From the NCBI RefSeq assembly GCF_009829085.1, contig NZ_WUQY01000001.1:248001-312000 (forward strand): a stretch of DNA of 64,000 nt, in the 5' to 3' direction. The translations under genes and the position numbers were made by a program. Position 1 is the stretch's first letter, and each line of letters opens with the position of its first letter. The notes beneath the pieces are model-generated. The model was not told the origin of the DNA. It did not search any database and was given only the letters and a program-made list of their open reading frames with translations. Positions 52,714 to 62,082 of the stretch are shown one piece after another. The stretch is from Sphingobacterium bovisgrunnientis. GTDB lineage: Bacteria; Bacteroidota; Bacteroidia; Sphingobacteriales; Sphingobacteriaceae.

Positions 52714-53091
52714 TTACATATATTTTCTAAGGATATTCATCAAAATATCCACGTCAATGGGTTTTGCAATATAATCTGTAGCACCCGCTTCAATACAGCG
52801 TTCGCGATCACCACTCATAGCCTGTGCAGTAACTGCAATGATGGGTACCTTTGGATATTTCTCTGACGAGTGAATGATTTTTAATGCTTGGTAACCATCC
52901 ATCTCAGGCATCATCATATCCATCAATACAATACCAATATTTGGTTTAGTAGTCAAAAATTCCAAACCTTCTTTGGCATCCGATGAAGATATAAATTTGT
53001 AGCCTTTAGCCTTCAATGTTAACTGCAAGGCGAAAGTATTGCGGTTGTCATCATCAATGATAAGGACCACATCTCTGTTCTCGGTTTTCAT
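52714..53091 (-). CDS. Single-domain response regulator
   Basis: A 125-aa receiver domain with the acidic pocket in IIDDDN (11-16), phosphoacceptor D58 in VLMDMMMPEMDGY, and the switch residues VTAQA and IAKPID. It is very similar to the third receiver of the adjacent hybrid kinase (MMMPEMDGY, the GDREKCI-type segment), which suggests it arose by duplication of that domain. Spacing to the kinase is 12 bp. Confidence 0.93.
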   Translation of the reverse strand: MKTENRDVVLIIDDDNRNTFALQLTLKAKGYKFISSSDAKEGLEFLTTKPNIGIVLMDMMMPEMDGYQALKIIHSSEKYPKVPIIAVTAQAMSGDRERCIEAGATDYIAKPIDVDILMNILRKYM

Positions 53092-53103
53092 CTTCTTTTA
53101 GAT

Positions 53104-56100
53104 TTATATCTCATATAACCAAACACGCAACAAGGATAATAGTTGATCTTTATCCACTGGTTTTGAAATGTAATCTGAAGCACCAGCCTGTATACATTTC
53201 TCCCGATCACCTGTCATCGCTTTAGCCGTTACAGAAATAATCGGTAAGTTTTTATAAGCGTTCATTTCTCTAATTTTTTGAATGGTCTCGTAGCCATCCA
53301 TTTCAGGCATCATCATATCCATGAGTACAATAGATACATCGGGATTGCTTTTGAGCTTTTCAAGAGCTTCCTTACCATCCATAGCCGAGACAACATTGAC
53401 ATTGTATTTTTCTAATATTTTGGTCAAAGAGAAAATATTACGCACGTCATCATCGGCAATCAAAATTGTCTTGTTGTGCAAAACTTCATTTAATGCGCCT
53501 AACTTGTTGGTTTTATTCTTCGAATCTCCGTTTTGTTCTTCGACTAAGTGCAAAAACAGTCCGACTTCATCTAAAATTCGTTGGAACGAATGCGCTGTCT
53601 TGATAACCACAGAATCGGCATAATTTTTTATTTTTAATTCCTCAGCATGCGATAGATTCTTACCCGTAAAAATAATTATTGGTAAATTTTCTAAACCTTG
53701 ATTTCTTTTGATGGCTTCCAATGTAGCATAACCTGTTTTGTCTGGTAGGCCCATATCCAAAATAACACAGTTGACTTTTGAATTTAATAAAGTCTGCACG
53801 CTGTCTTCGACATTGGTTTTTATCTCAGATGTGATATCAAAATTGTTTAAGAAATAGGAGAGTGCTTCAGCGTGTTTTGGATTTTCTTCGACAATCAACA
53901 CTTTTTGCGAATGACGATTTAAAGCTTCCTCTATTTTTTGGAAAATTTGTCCCATTTGTTCTAGTGCCACAGGTTTATTGATAAAATCAATAGCACCTTT
54001 CATCAAGCTTTCTTTTTTCATTTGTAAAGAAGACATGATGTGCACTGGGATATGACGTGTTTTGCTGTTGTTTTTCAACTCATCCATTACTTCCCAACCA
54101 TTCTTAACTGGTAGCTGGATATCCAGTAAAATGGCTAATGGTTGATACTTTTCGGCTACTTCCAATACTTGGTCGCCACGCACAAGGACAATACCTTTAT
54201 ATTTTTGCTGATGCGTATATTTTAATAGCGCTTTCGCGAAATTCGTATCATCTTCCACAATCAAAATGATTTTGTCACCGACCTTTAAATTATTGCGGTC
54301 ATCATCTATTTCCTCTGGAATATCTATTAATGTATAAGGGATTTTTTCTTCTTTTAAATCTACTGTAAGTTCTGATTCTTGCTGATAAGAAGTATTATTT
54401 ATTGGCTCAGAAATTAATTTCTGATCAATTATGGAATCCTTATTCATAGGAATCTGAATAGTAAACGTACTTCCTTCATCCAATCGACTTTGTAATCCAA
54501 TATTACCACCAAGTAATTTTACAATTTCTCTGCTGATTGATAAACCTAAACCAGTTCCGCCAAATTTACGACGTGTAGAACCGTCGGCCTGCTGGAAAGC
54601 TTCGAAAATAACTTTTTGTTTGTCTGCGTCAATTCCAATTCCAGTGTCTGAAACGGAAAAATGGATAAAATTATGGCGCAAAGGGTCTGGTGTAATACGT
54701 AAGCGAACTTCACCCTGTTGTGTAAATTTAATGGCATTAGCAATCAAATTGCGTAATACTTGTTCCAAGCGAAGTTTGTCCGTCTCCATGTAATCTGACA
54801 ACAAGGAATCGATCTCCGTGTAGAATTCCAATCCTCTATCCAAAGCAACAGGACGGAACATATTTTGTAAATCTTGACACAACGAAGAAAGTGAAACAGA
54901 TTCGTATTCTAACTTCATTTTCCCTGCTTCAATTTTAGATAAATCTAAAATTTCGTCAATCAAACTCAATAAACTTGTACCAGAACTTTGAATTACTTTT
55001 GCTGATTCTATTTGATCTTCATTGAGATTTTCATCCGCATTTTCAACCATTAAACGCGACAAAAGTAAAATTGAATTTAACGGCGTACGCAACTCATGAG
55101 ACATGTTTGCTAGGAATTCGGATTTATACTTTGTACTCAATGCAAGTTCTTCGGCTTTTTTCTGAATTTCTGTATTGCGAATAGCAATAAGCTGATTTTT
55201 TTCTTCCAAAAGTTTGGCGCGTTCTTCCAGTTCTTGGTTGGATTGCATCAATTCTTCCTGCTGCACCTTCAGCTCTTCTTCAGAAGCTTGTAGCCTTTGT
55301 GTGTATTCTTCTAAGTCATTATTAAGACCCTCTAGTTCACTGTGTTGCATTTGTAGTTCTTCGGATTGCGCTTGTGTCTCTTCGAGCAACATTTGAATCC
55401 GCTGTCTACTTTTGGCAGCTAATATTTCTAATGTGATTAGTTTGCAGGCATCTTGGAAAAATTCAAGATCAACTTCCTCAAATTCAGTATCGGATGCCAA
55501 TTCAACTACACCAAAACATTCGCCTTTCGCAGTGAGAGGTAGCCACAGAATATTTGCTAACTTAATTTGACCATTAGCAAAACTTACTACATAATCTTCC
55601 TTAGCAATATTCTCTAGTAATTTTATTTTTTTATCCAAAAATACTTGTCCTACCATTCCTTCACCAGGTTGGTAATCTTTAAGCATAGTCGATTCTAAAC
55701 CATATGCGCTCTTTAAAGCCAGTTTTTTATTTTCTAAGATATAAAACGCACCATTCATACATTCACCGTAGTGTATTAGGTGTGCTAATGCGTCGGTTGC
55801 TATTTCGATTTCAGGTTTATTGCCTGTTAGAATTTCATTTATTTTAACTAATCCAGTTTGTTTCCATTCATTTTGACTGATTTCATCAAAAGATTTTTGA
55901 AGTGCTTCAGTCATTTCATTTAATGCAGCCGCTATGCCACCCAAATGATCTTTTTCGTCCTCATTAGCACGAACTGAATAATCACCTTCGGCTATTTTGC
56001 GAGCAATACGCTGAACTGTAGCCAACCTTTTGGCTAGTTGAATATCTTTATCCTGAAGTTCTTTTTGTAGTTTTTCTCTTGCTGTAAATTCATTGCGAAT

Positions 56101-56700
56101 TTGTTTGTAGAAGAAGAAGGTAATAATAAGTGAAACAAAGCAAGCAAGTAAGATAAACATTGACGTATAATTAGACGTAACGTTCATTGCTCTACTTCTT
56201 ACTTCTAACAATTGACTTTCTGTTTCAATCAGATCTTCAACCAGGATACGACAGCTGTCCATGTAGACTTTTCCCTGCTCCAATAGACTTAAGTCAATTT
56301 CTTTACCTGCTTTCTTGGCATCCACAATCTCACCTAATATACTTAATCGAGCATGTACAAGACTTGAAATACTATCGATACGTGTTGATTGTGATGAGGT
56401 AACTTCGAGTTGATTTCGAATTTGTTCAATTGATTTGGGAAGCGACTCCATGCCTTTGTAGAATGGAGCAAGGAATGCTTCGTTATTCGTCAAAATATAG
56501 CCACGCTGTCCAGTTTCAGCATTCAATAAATCAACTAAAATACGATCAGCACTCAATAAAGTATTTTGGGTATGTAATACTTTTTCGCGTTGATTTATCT
56601 GATTGCGTACACTCAAAAATGACGCAATCGAAGTGATAAGTAGTATAATAAATGAAAACCCAAAGCCTATTTGAAGCTTTTTAATGAGTTGTTTAGGCAT
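53104..56700 (-). CDS. Hybrid histidine kinase: CHASE3-HAMP-GAF-coiled coil-HisKA-HATPase-three receivers
   Basis: A 1198-aa inner-membrane sensor kinase. Transmembrane helices at about 12-30 and 178-198 flank a periplasmic CHASE3-type domain (NAETGQRGYILTNNEAFL). After a HAMP segment come a GAF domain (about 290-430) and a long Glu/Gln-rich coiled coil (about 435-525). HisKA follows with H535 in MSHELRTPLN, and an HATPase domain with GTGLGLSI. Three receivers close the protein, with phosphoacceptors D860, D982 and D1128. The signal sensed is unknown. The upstream kinase gene overlaps it by 8 bp. Confidence 0.93.
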   Translation of the reverse strand: MPKQLIKKLQIGFGFSFIILLITSIASFLSVRNQINQREKVLHTQNTLLSADRILVDLLNAETGQRGYILTNNEAFLAPFYKGMESLPKSIEQIRNQLEVTSSQSTRIDSISSLVHARLSILGEIVDAKKAGKEIDLSLLEQGKVYMDSCRILVEDLIETESQLLEVRSRAMNVTSNYTSMFILLACFVSLIITFFFYKQIRNEFTAREKLQKELQDKDIQLAKRLATVQRIARKIAEGDYSVRANEDEKDHLGGIAAALNEMTEALQKSFDEISQNEWKQTGLVKINEILTGNKPEIEIATDALAHLIHYGECMNGAFYILENKKLALKSAYGLESTMLKDYQPGEGMVGQVFLDKKIKLLENIAKEDYVVSFANGQIKLANILWLPLTAKGECFGVVELASDTEFEEVDLEFFQDACKLITLEILAAKSRQRIQMLLEETQAQSEELQMQHSELEGLNNDLEEYTQRLQASEEELKVQQEELMQSNQELEERAKLLEEKNQLIAIRNTEIQKKAEELALSTKYKSEFLANMSHELRTPLNSILLLSRLMVENADENLNEDQIESAKVIQSSGTSLLSLIDEILDLSKIEAGKMKLEYESVSLSSLCQDLQNMFRPVALDRGLEFYTEIDSLLSDYMETDKLRLEQVLRNLIANAIKFTQQGEVRLRITPDPLRHNFIHFSVSDTGIGIDADKQKVIFEAFQQADGSTRRKFGGTGLGLSISREIVKLLGGNIGLQSRLDEGSTFTIQIPMNKDSIIDQKLISEPINNTSYQQESELTVDLKEEKIPYTLIDIPEEIDDDRNNLKVGDKIILIVEDDTNFAKALLKYTHQQKYKGIVLVRGDQVLEVAEKYQPLAILLDIQLPVKNGWEVMDELKNNSKTRHIPVHIMSSLQMKKESLMKGAIDFINKPVALEQMGQIFQKIEEALNRHSQKVLIVEENPKHAEALSYFLNNFDITSEIKTNVEDSVQTLLNSKVNCVILDMGLPDKTGYATLEAIKRNQGLENLPIIIFTGKNLSHAEELKIKNYADSVVIKTAHSFQRILDEVGLFLHLVEEQNGDSKNKTNKLGALNEVLHNKTILIADDDVRNIFSLTKILEKYNVNVVSAMDGKEALEKLKSNPDVSIVLMDMMMPEMDGYETIQKIREMNAYKNLPIISVTAKAMTGDREKCIQAGASDYISKPVDKDQLLSLLRVWLYEI

Positions 56701-58177
56701 AATTTAGTTGGTTATAAGGTAAAGAGAAATAGATTGTTGTTCCTTCGCCGATTTTACTTTCCACGCCATAACTTCCTTGATGTTGGTTGATTATTTCGGC
56801 ACAGATATAAAGACCAATACCTAATCCTTGAAATTTCAAGGAAGATTCTTCTACGCGGTAGAATTTAGAGAAAATGTATTTCTGCTTTTCTACAGGTATG
56901 CCTATTCCAAAATCTTGTACAGCAATGCAAGCTTTGTTGTCTTCAACCCAAGTTTTTACCAATACTTTTTCTGTATCAGGGGAATATTTTAGAGCATTCG
57001 TTAAGAAATTTACCAATACTTGTTCGATGCGTAGTGCATCCGCTGCAATAGGTTTATCGAAAATTTCACCAGTTCTTTCAACAACAATAGATGAGGAATG
57101 TGTCTCGCGGATGGTATCCATGGCATCGTTGATAGTTTTTTCCAGATCAATCTCCTTTTTGTCAATTTTCATCTGTCCATTTTCTATTTTAGAGATATCC
57201 AATAAATCAGCGATAAGGCACTCTAATTTTGAGACTTCGTCTTTGGCGCGTCCAATATAAGTTTTCACTACATCCGAATCTTGTTTATTTAGTACGCGTT
57301 CGAGAAGCTGGACGTATGCTTTTATTCCAGTGAGAGGCGTTTTTAATTCATGGCTCGCAATACTAAGAAATTCATCCTTCTTACTTTCAATTAGTTTTTG
57401 ATCATTGATATCCGTTAAAGTTCCAATCCAGTTGCAAACTTTGCCATTCTCTTTGATAGGAATGATACGTAATAAATGATACCTAAATAATCCGGTTCGC
57501 AATTCTTTGATACGAACTTCCTTTTCAATAGAAGTCTCCAATTCTTTGCAATTAGCAAGAAAATAAGCTAGTTGATCTGTCTCATTGGGATGGGTTTCGG
57601 GCAGGGTAAAGGCAGAATCAGAATAATTGAACCAGCTGTGGTTTACATAACTAATGTCTCCATTATGGTCTACAGTAAAAGCTATTTGCGGCAAACTTTC
57701 CATAATGGAATGTAAATGCTCTACTTGCTTTCTTAGTTCTTCTTGAGCTTTTTTACGCGTTTCTATTTCAGATTGCAGTTTGGATTGTGCTTCATTAAGC
57801 GATACCGTTTGCTCGTACAATCTAGAAAACGTTCTAACTTTAAGTAAGAGAATTTCGGGATCTACTGGTTTAGTAATGTAATCTATTCCTCCTGAATCGT
57901 AGCCTCTAGTAATAAACTGTTTATCAGTGTTATTTGCTGATAGAAAAATTACAGGTATATCCTTCGTGCGACTGTATCCAGCTAAGGTTTCGGCAACCTC
58001 AAAACCATCCATTCCAGGCATCTGCACATCCAATATGATAAGTGCATAATTTCGCTTGAGTACCTTTTTTAACGCTTCTTCACCAGAAAGCGCAGTATCT
58101 ACAACAAAGTTCTTGGACTCCAAGAGGGTCTTCAATGAAAATATGTTTTCTTTTTTATCATCGACAATCAAGATCAT
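56693..58177 (-). CDS. Hybrid kinase: receiver-PAS-HisKA-HATPase
   Basis: A 494-aa cytoplasmic kinase and the first gene of the operon. It begins with a receiver (D50 in IILDVQMPGMDGF), then a coiled coil (about 120-160) and a PAS domain (about 160-262, TVDHNGDISYVNHSWF). HisKA has H276 in ASHELKTPLTG, and the HATPase has the N-box NFLTNALKYS and GLGIGLYI. An N-terminal receiver suggests it is itself controlled by another kinase, perhaps the long hybrid encoded next, whose start lies inside the end of this gene. Confidence 0.93.
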   Translation of the reverse strand: MILIVDDKKENIFSLKTLLESKNFVVDTALSGEEALKKVLKRNYALIILDVQMPGMDGFEVAETLAGYSRTKDIPVIFLSANNTDKQFITRGYDSGGIDYITKPVDPEILLLKVRTFSRLYEQTVSLNEAQSKLQSEIETRKKAQEELRKQVEHLHSIMESLPQIAFTVDHNGDISYVNHSWFNYSDSAFTLPETHPNETDQLAYFLANCKELETSIEKEVRIKELRTGLFRYHLLRIIPIKENGKVCNWIGTLTDINDQKLIESKKDEFLSIASHELKTPLTGIKAYVQLLERVLNKQDSDVVKTYIGRAKDEVSKLECLIADLLDISKIENGQMKIDKKEIDLEKTINDAMDTIRETHSSSIVVERTGEIFDKPIAADALRIEQVLVNFLTNALKYSPDTEKVLVKTWVEDNKACIAVQDFGIGIPVEKQKYIFSKFYRVEESSLKFQGLGIGLYICAEIINQHQGSYGVESKIGEGTTIYFSLPYNQLNYA

Positions 58178-58518
58178 AAGTAGACTTTATAAATAAATTT
58201 TTCGTAGATATACGGTTAAAGTTTGGTCGTAACCTGTCCACACTTAGCAAAAATCAATCCAATTACCTTTAACTCGCTTATGAATACGAATAAATTCAGA
58301 GGATATTGCGGTAAATACCTATAATTAGGTATTACTGTGGGCTTAAAAAAAACAATTAAGTTTAATTGTGTCCAATAGTTCTTTTATTATGGTTTTTAAG
58401 CTTGTAATTTAGAGTAAAGATCTAATGGTATTTTTCTTAATTTAATTTCTAAATATCTATAAAATTTTAAATAGATGTCAAAAAGGGTTAAAATTGGTAC
58501 TTTGGAATAATAAATTAT
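58178..58518. other. AT-rich non-coding region upstream of the signalling operon
   Basis: About 340 bp with no supported gene. It contains an 8-bp inverted repeat around TAAT (58314-58321 and 58326-58333; AATACCTA and its complement), which could be a regulator site. No exact -7 box faces the kinase gene. It ends at the tRNA-Lys terminator. Confidence 0.35.
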
Positions 58519-58548
58519 AAAAAAAAGCCCAATCTTTGGATTGAGCTT
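58519..58548 (-). terminator. Terminator of tRNA-Lys copy 2
   Basis: On the minus strand a 10-bp stem is followed by eight T. It matches the terminator of tRNA-Lys copy 1 except in the loop. Confidence 0.85.
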
Positions 58549-58557
58549 CGTGTTTTG

Positions 58558-58630
58558 TGATCCCGCTGGGATTCGAACCCAGGACCCATACATTAAAAGT
58601 GTATTGCTCTACCAGCTGAGCTACGGAATC
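58558..58630 (-). tRNA. tRNA-Lys (TTT), copy 2
   Basis: A 73-nt gene identical to copy 1 (47853-47925), with anticodon TTT and no encoded CCA. Its promoter, leader and terminator are also related to those of copy 1, so the whole transcription unit was duplicated. Confidence 0.96.
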
Positions 58631-58670
58631 CTATTTCGTAATGAAATACCCTTCGTTGTTTGAAGTGATG

Positions 58671-58701
58671 CAAAGGTAGAAAAAACTATTGCACATGCAA
58701 A
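58671..58701 (-). promoter_or_regulatory. Promoter of tRNA-Lys copy 2
   Basis: On the minus strand TTTG (58698-58701), 19 bp, then TACCTTTG (58671-58678). Spacing, -7 box and following leader match copy 1; the spacer sequences differ, so the match reflects selection on the elements. Confidence 0.75.
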
Positions 58702-58779
58702 ATTTTACTTCAAAATATTTTAATAAATTTAATAACTCTTTGTTTTACAGATTGAAAAAATATGTTCTTAATTAAAGGT

Positions 58780-59658
58780 CTAAAGCTGTTTTAAATGATT
58801 CTGTCTCTTTGCACGAATCATTCTGTCTGCCCCGTTAATATCTTTAAATATTTCCACTGTTTCAAATCCTTTTTTGTGCAGTAAGTCCGCAGTCTCTTGA
58901 CTTAAATATTGATTAATCTCAAAATATAAGGTTCCGTCAGGTTGCAAATGATACAGTGCAAAATCAGCGATATAGTCGTAAAAAATTAGGGGAGCCGATT
59001 CTTCTACAAATAGCGCGGAGTGTGGCTCGTGATTTAATACATTTGCGTGCATATGCTGTTTCTCAAGTGGCGTAATATATGGTGGATTGCTTACGATAAT
59101 ATCAAAACCTTGTGTCTCAGCGAACATGAATTCCCATTCTAAAATATCAGCCAAAATAAATTGAACGTTCTGATGGAGACGTGAGTTGTTTCGTTTTGCT
59201 ACTTCAATGGCCTCCGCGGAAATGTCGACAGCCCATACATTACTTTTGTTGAGATGTTTTTGTAGGGTGATGGGAATACATCCTGTTCCAGTCCCGATAT
59301 CAATAACTTTTAATTTCGCTTGTTTAATATGATCTTGTAGTATTAGATGAACCAACTCTTCGGTTTCAGGCCTTGGAATCAATGTGCTTTCATTTACTTC
59401 AAATTTTAAACCATAAAAATCGGCTTTACCCAGTATATGTTGCAATGGTTTTCCATTCATGAGATCTTGAAGGATAGAATATATCTGTGCAGTGTAATTA
59501 TCAGCAGGATTTGATTTTTCTATTAAATATTTCCCCGAACTCACAGCAGCAATGTCTTCTATCACCATTAAAAATAATGTTTTGATTTCGTCCGCATCGT
59601 AAACCGGTGCAAGCTTTTGCTGAAAAAGAATCTCAAAATCTTTCCAAGTAGTTCCCAT
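58780..59658 (-). CDS. prmC: Peptide chain release factor N5-glutamine methyltransferase
   Basis: Methylates the GGQ glutamine of release factors RF1 and RF2. The 292-aa protein has an N-terminal helical domain, the LIPRPETEEL segment, SAM-binding VIDIGTGTGCIPI and the substrate motif SNPPYITP. Length is normal. An exact -7 box ends 4 nt before its ATG, and it is divergent from ribD, which has the same arrangement. Confidence 0.96.
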   Translation of the reverse strand: MGTTWKDFEILFQQKLAPVYDADEIKTLFLMVIEDIAAVSSGKYLIEKSNPADNYTAQIYSILQDLMNGKPLQHILGKADFYGLKFEVNESTLIPRPETEELVHLILQDHIKQAKLKVIDIGTGTGCIPITLQKHLNKSNVWAVDISAEAIEVAKRNNSRLHQNVQFILADILEWEFMFAETQGFDIIVSNPPYITPLEKQHMHANVLNHEPHSALFVEESAPLIFYDYIADFALYHLQPDGTLYFEINQYLSQETADLLHKKGFETVEIFKDINGADRMIRAKRQNHLKQL

Positions 59659-59662
59659 TTCA

Positions 59663-59720
59663 CAAAATTACAATATTATGCAGGGCTTTTCTTTTAAAAT
59701 ATGGCAAAATGCTAAGTTTG
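59663..59720. promoter_or_regulatory. Divergent leaderless-type promoters of prmC and ribD
   Basis: Minus-strand TAATTTTG (59663-59670) has 4 nt (TGAA) before the prmC ATG. Plus-strand TAAGTTTG (59713-59720) has 4 nt (TATT) before the ribD ATG. Both match TAnnTTTG exactly and are placed symmetrically at equal distance, so both mRNAs should begin at or next to the start codon. Confidence 0.65.
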
Positions 59721-59724
59721 TATT

Positions 59725-60780
59725 ATGCAAAAAGAGGAAAAGTATATCAAACGATGTTTGGAATTGGCAGTTTTGGGTGCGGGGACTGTAAGTCCAAATC
59801 CTATGGTTGGGGCGGTGATTGTGTGTGATAATAAAATCATAGGAGAGGGATATACTTCACCTTATGGTGGTGCGCATGCAGAAGTCAACGCTGTTCAAAA
59901 TGCGATTATCTGTTTGGGTGAATCAGAAGCGAAACAACTTTTTAAAAAATCTACTATCTATGTTTCCTTAGAACCTTGTGCGCACCATGGTAAAACGCCT
60001 CCTTGTGCAGATATGTTGGTTTCGTATCAGTTTCAAAAAGTTGTGGTTGGTTGTCTTGATCCATTTGCAAAGGTTAATGGTCTTGGTATTCAGAAATTAA
60101 CTAACGCAGGAATTGAGGTTGTTGTGGGCGTCTTGGAAAAAGAATGTAAATTTATAAACCGTCGATTTTTTACGCGTATAAGTCAATATAGGCCATACGT
60201 GATTTTGAAATGGGCAGAAACGCAAAATGGTTTCTTTGCTCCACCTGATACAACACAAAAATGGATTTCGAATGCTGCGTGTAAACAGTTGGTTCACAAA
60301 TGGCGTTCGGAAGAAGATGCTATTTTAGTAGGTACGCGAACGGCTTTAGTTGATAATCCCGAATTAACCAATAGATTGTGGTCAGGAAAATCGCCAAAAC
60401 GTGTCCTAATTGATAAATCCTTAGCTGTTCCAACTGATTCAAATTTATTTTTATCCACAGAATCAGACTTAATAATTTTCAATTCCATCAAAACCGATTG
60501 GAATGGTCATCTAAAATATATTGAGCTCGAAAATTTTGATTTATACCTTCCGCAAAATATCTTATACCAACTTTATCTTATGGATGTGCAATCCATTATT
60601 ATAGAAGGAGGGGCGAAGACTATTCAACAATTTGTAGACGCTGGACTGTGGGATGAAGCACGTGTATTTGTTGGTAATTCATCGTGGGAGAATGGCGTGC
60701 AATCTCCTGTTTTAAGATCTACAGCAACAGAAAAACAATTGGTTGGTGATAATGAATTAAATATTTATTATAAAAATTAA
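59725..60780 (+). CDS. ribD: Bifunctional riboflavin biosynthesis deaminase/reductase RibD
   Basis: Carries out the second and third steps of riboflavin synthesis. The 351-aa protein has the cytidine-deaminase-type zinc motif HAEVNAV (H51, E53) with EPCAHHGKTPPC in the N-terminal domain, and a C-terminal reductase domain (WISNAACKQLVHKWRSEEDAILVGTRT in part, and IIIEGGAKTIQQFV). Length is normal. The promoter box directly before the ATG fixes the start. The DUF2851 gene follows after 22 bp. Confidence 0.96.
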   Translation: MQKEEKYIKRCLELAVLGAGTVSPNPMVGAVIVCDNKIIGEGYTSPYGGAHAEVNAVQNAIICLGESEAKQLFKKSTIYVSLEPCAHHGKTPPCADMLVSYQFQKVVVGCLDPFAKVNGLGIQKLTNAGIEVVVGVLEKECKFINRRFFTRISQYRPYVILKWAETQNGFFAPPDTTQKWISNAACKQLVHKWRSEEDAILVGTRTALVDNPELTNRLWSGKSPKRVLIDKSLAVPTDSNLFLSTESDLIIFNSIKTDWNGHLKYIELENFDLYLPQNILYQLYLMDVQSIIIEGGAKTIQQFVDAGLWDEARVFVGNSSWENGVQSPVLRSTATEKQLVGDNELNIYYKN

Positions 60781-60802
60781 TTTTATTTCGTTAATTTTCA
60801 GA

Positions 60803-62082
60803 ATGAAGTGGCCTGAGAAATTGCTTCATTTTATATGGCGCTATAAATTAATTAACCAATCCAACCTTCGTACTACACAGGGTGAAGCTCTGCGTGTGCT
60901 TGATTTTGGACAATATAATACAAATGCAGGAGCTGATTTTGAATTTGCCAAAATTGAAATCAATGGTCGAATTTGGGTGGGAAATGTGGAGTTGCATGTT
61001 AGCTCATTGGATTGGAAATTTCATCAACATCATTTAGATCCCCGTTACAACTCTTACACGTTGTATGGGAAAATTATGAACAGAGTGGAGCGATTCGATT
61101 AGATAACACTAATATCCCCACTTTAGTGCTTAAAAATTATGTAGACAATGCTTTGTTAGAAAAATACCATCAATTGATGAGTAATGAACAGTGGATATCA
61201 TGTGAAAATCAATTGCATAAAGTTCCGGAATTAACGATTTCAAATTGGTTGGACAGATTGATAATTGAACGCCTAGAATCTAAAATGGAAATAGTGACTT
61301 CGTGGGCTCAACTAACAGGATATGATTGGGAGAAAGTGCAATTGATAGCCATATCTAAAGCATTTGGGATGAAGGTAAATTCAGATGCGTTTGAGAAATT
61401 AATGCTCCAATTGAATACTAATCTGTTGTACAAATACGCTAATGATCCATTCAAACTAGAAGCTCTATTGTTTGGATTGTCAGGATTTTTGTCTAGCAAA
61501 AATTTAGATGATGCATATGCTAAAGATCTTTGGGAGGAATTTGGATATTTAAAGCATATGCATGGTTTAGGTAGCCAATCACTCGTCGAGTGGAAATTTT
61601 TGCGAATGCGTCCTTATAATTTTCCTACATATCGTATGGCGCAATTATGCGGCTTGCTAAATAAACGGATTCAATGGTTTGAATTTATAAAAACAAGCGC
61701 ATTGCAGGAGGTTATTGAAGATTTGGAAGCTATTTGTACATCTGGATATTGGCGAGATCATTTTCATTTCCATAAAATATCAAAACCACATGATACTCGA
61801 TTAACTTCTGATTTTATACAGCATATAGTCTTAAATGCTTTTATACCCATATTATTTACGTACGGAAAATATATTGGCCGAGAAGATTTACAACAAAAGG
61901 CCTTGGAATGGTTACATAATTTGAAAGTTGAGAAAAATAATATTGTTGCTGGGTTCAAGGAAAGAGCAATAGAAGCTAAAACTGCAGGCGAGTCCCAAGC
62001 ATTACTGCAGCTATTCCGCCATTATTGTGCAGGAAAGAAATGTCTCGATTGCGCAATAGGTTACTGTGTGCTTAGTCGTTAA
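60803..62082 (+). pseudogene. DUF2851 family gene, frameshifted
   Basis: DUF2851 proteins are long (about 420 aa) and of unknown function. The first frame (60803-61102) gives the correct N-terminus: LLHFIWRYKLINQSNL, NAGADFEFAKI, WVGNVELHVSSLDW. After RYNSYTL it turns into a short wrong tail. The second frame, usable from about 61045 to 62082, continues with LHVVWENYEQSG and the rest of the family. The expected junction TLHVVWE would be restored by one extra base, or by a second copy of the 7-mer CACGTTG at 61053-61061. Real mutation and assembly error are both possible. Confidence 0.75.
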
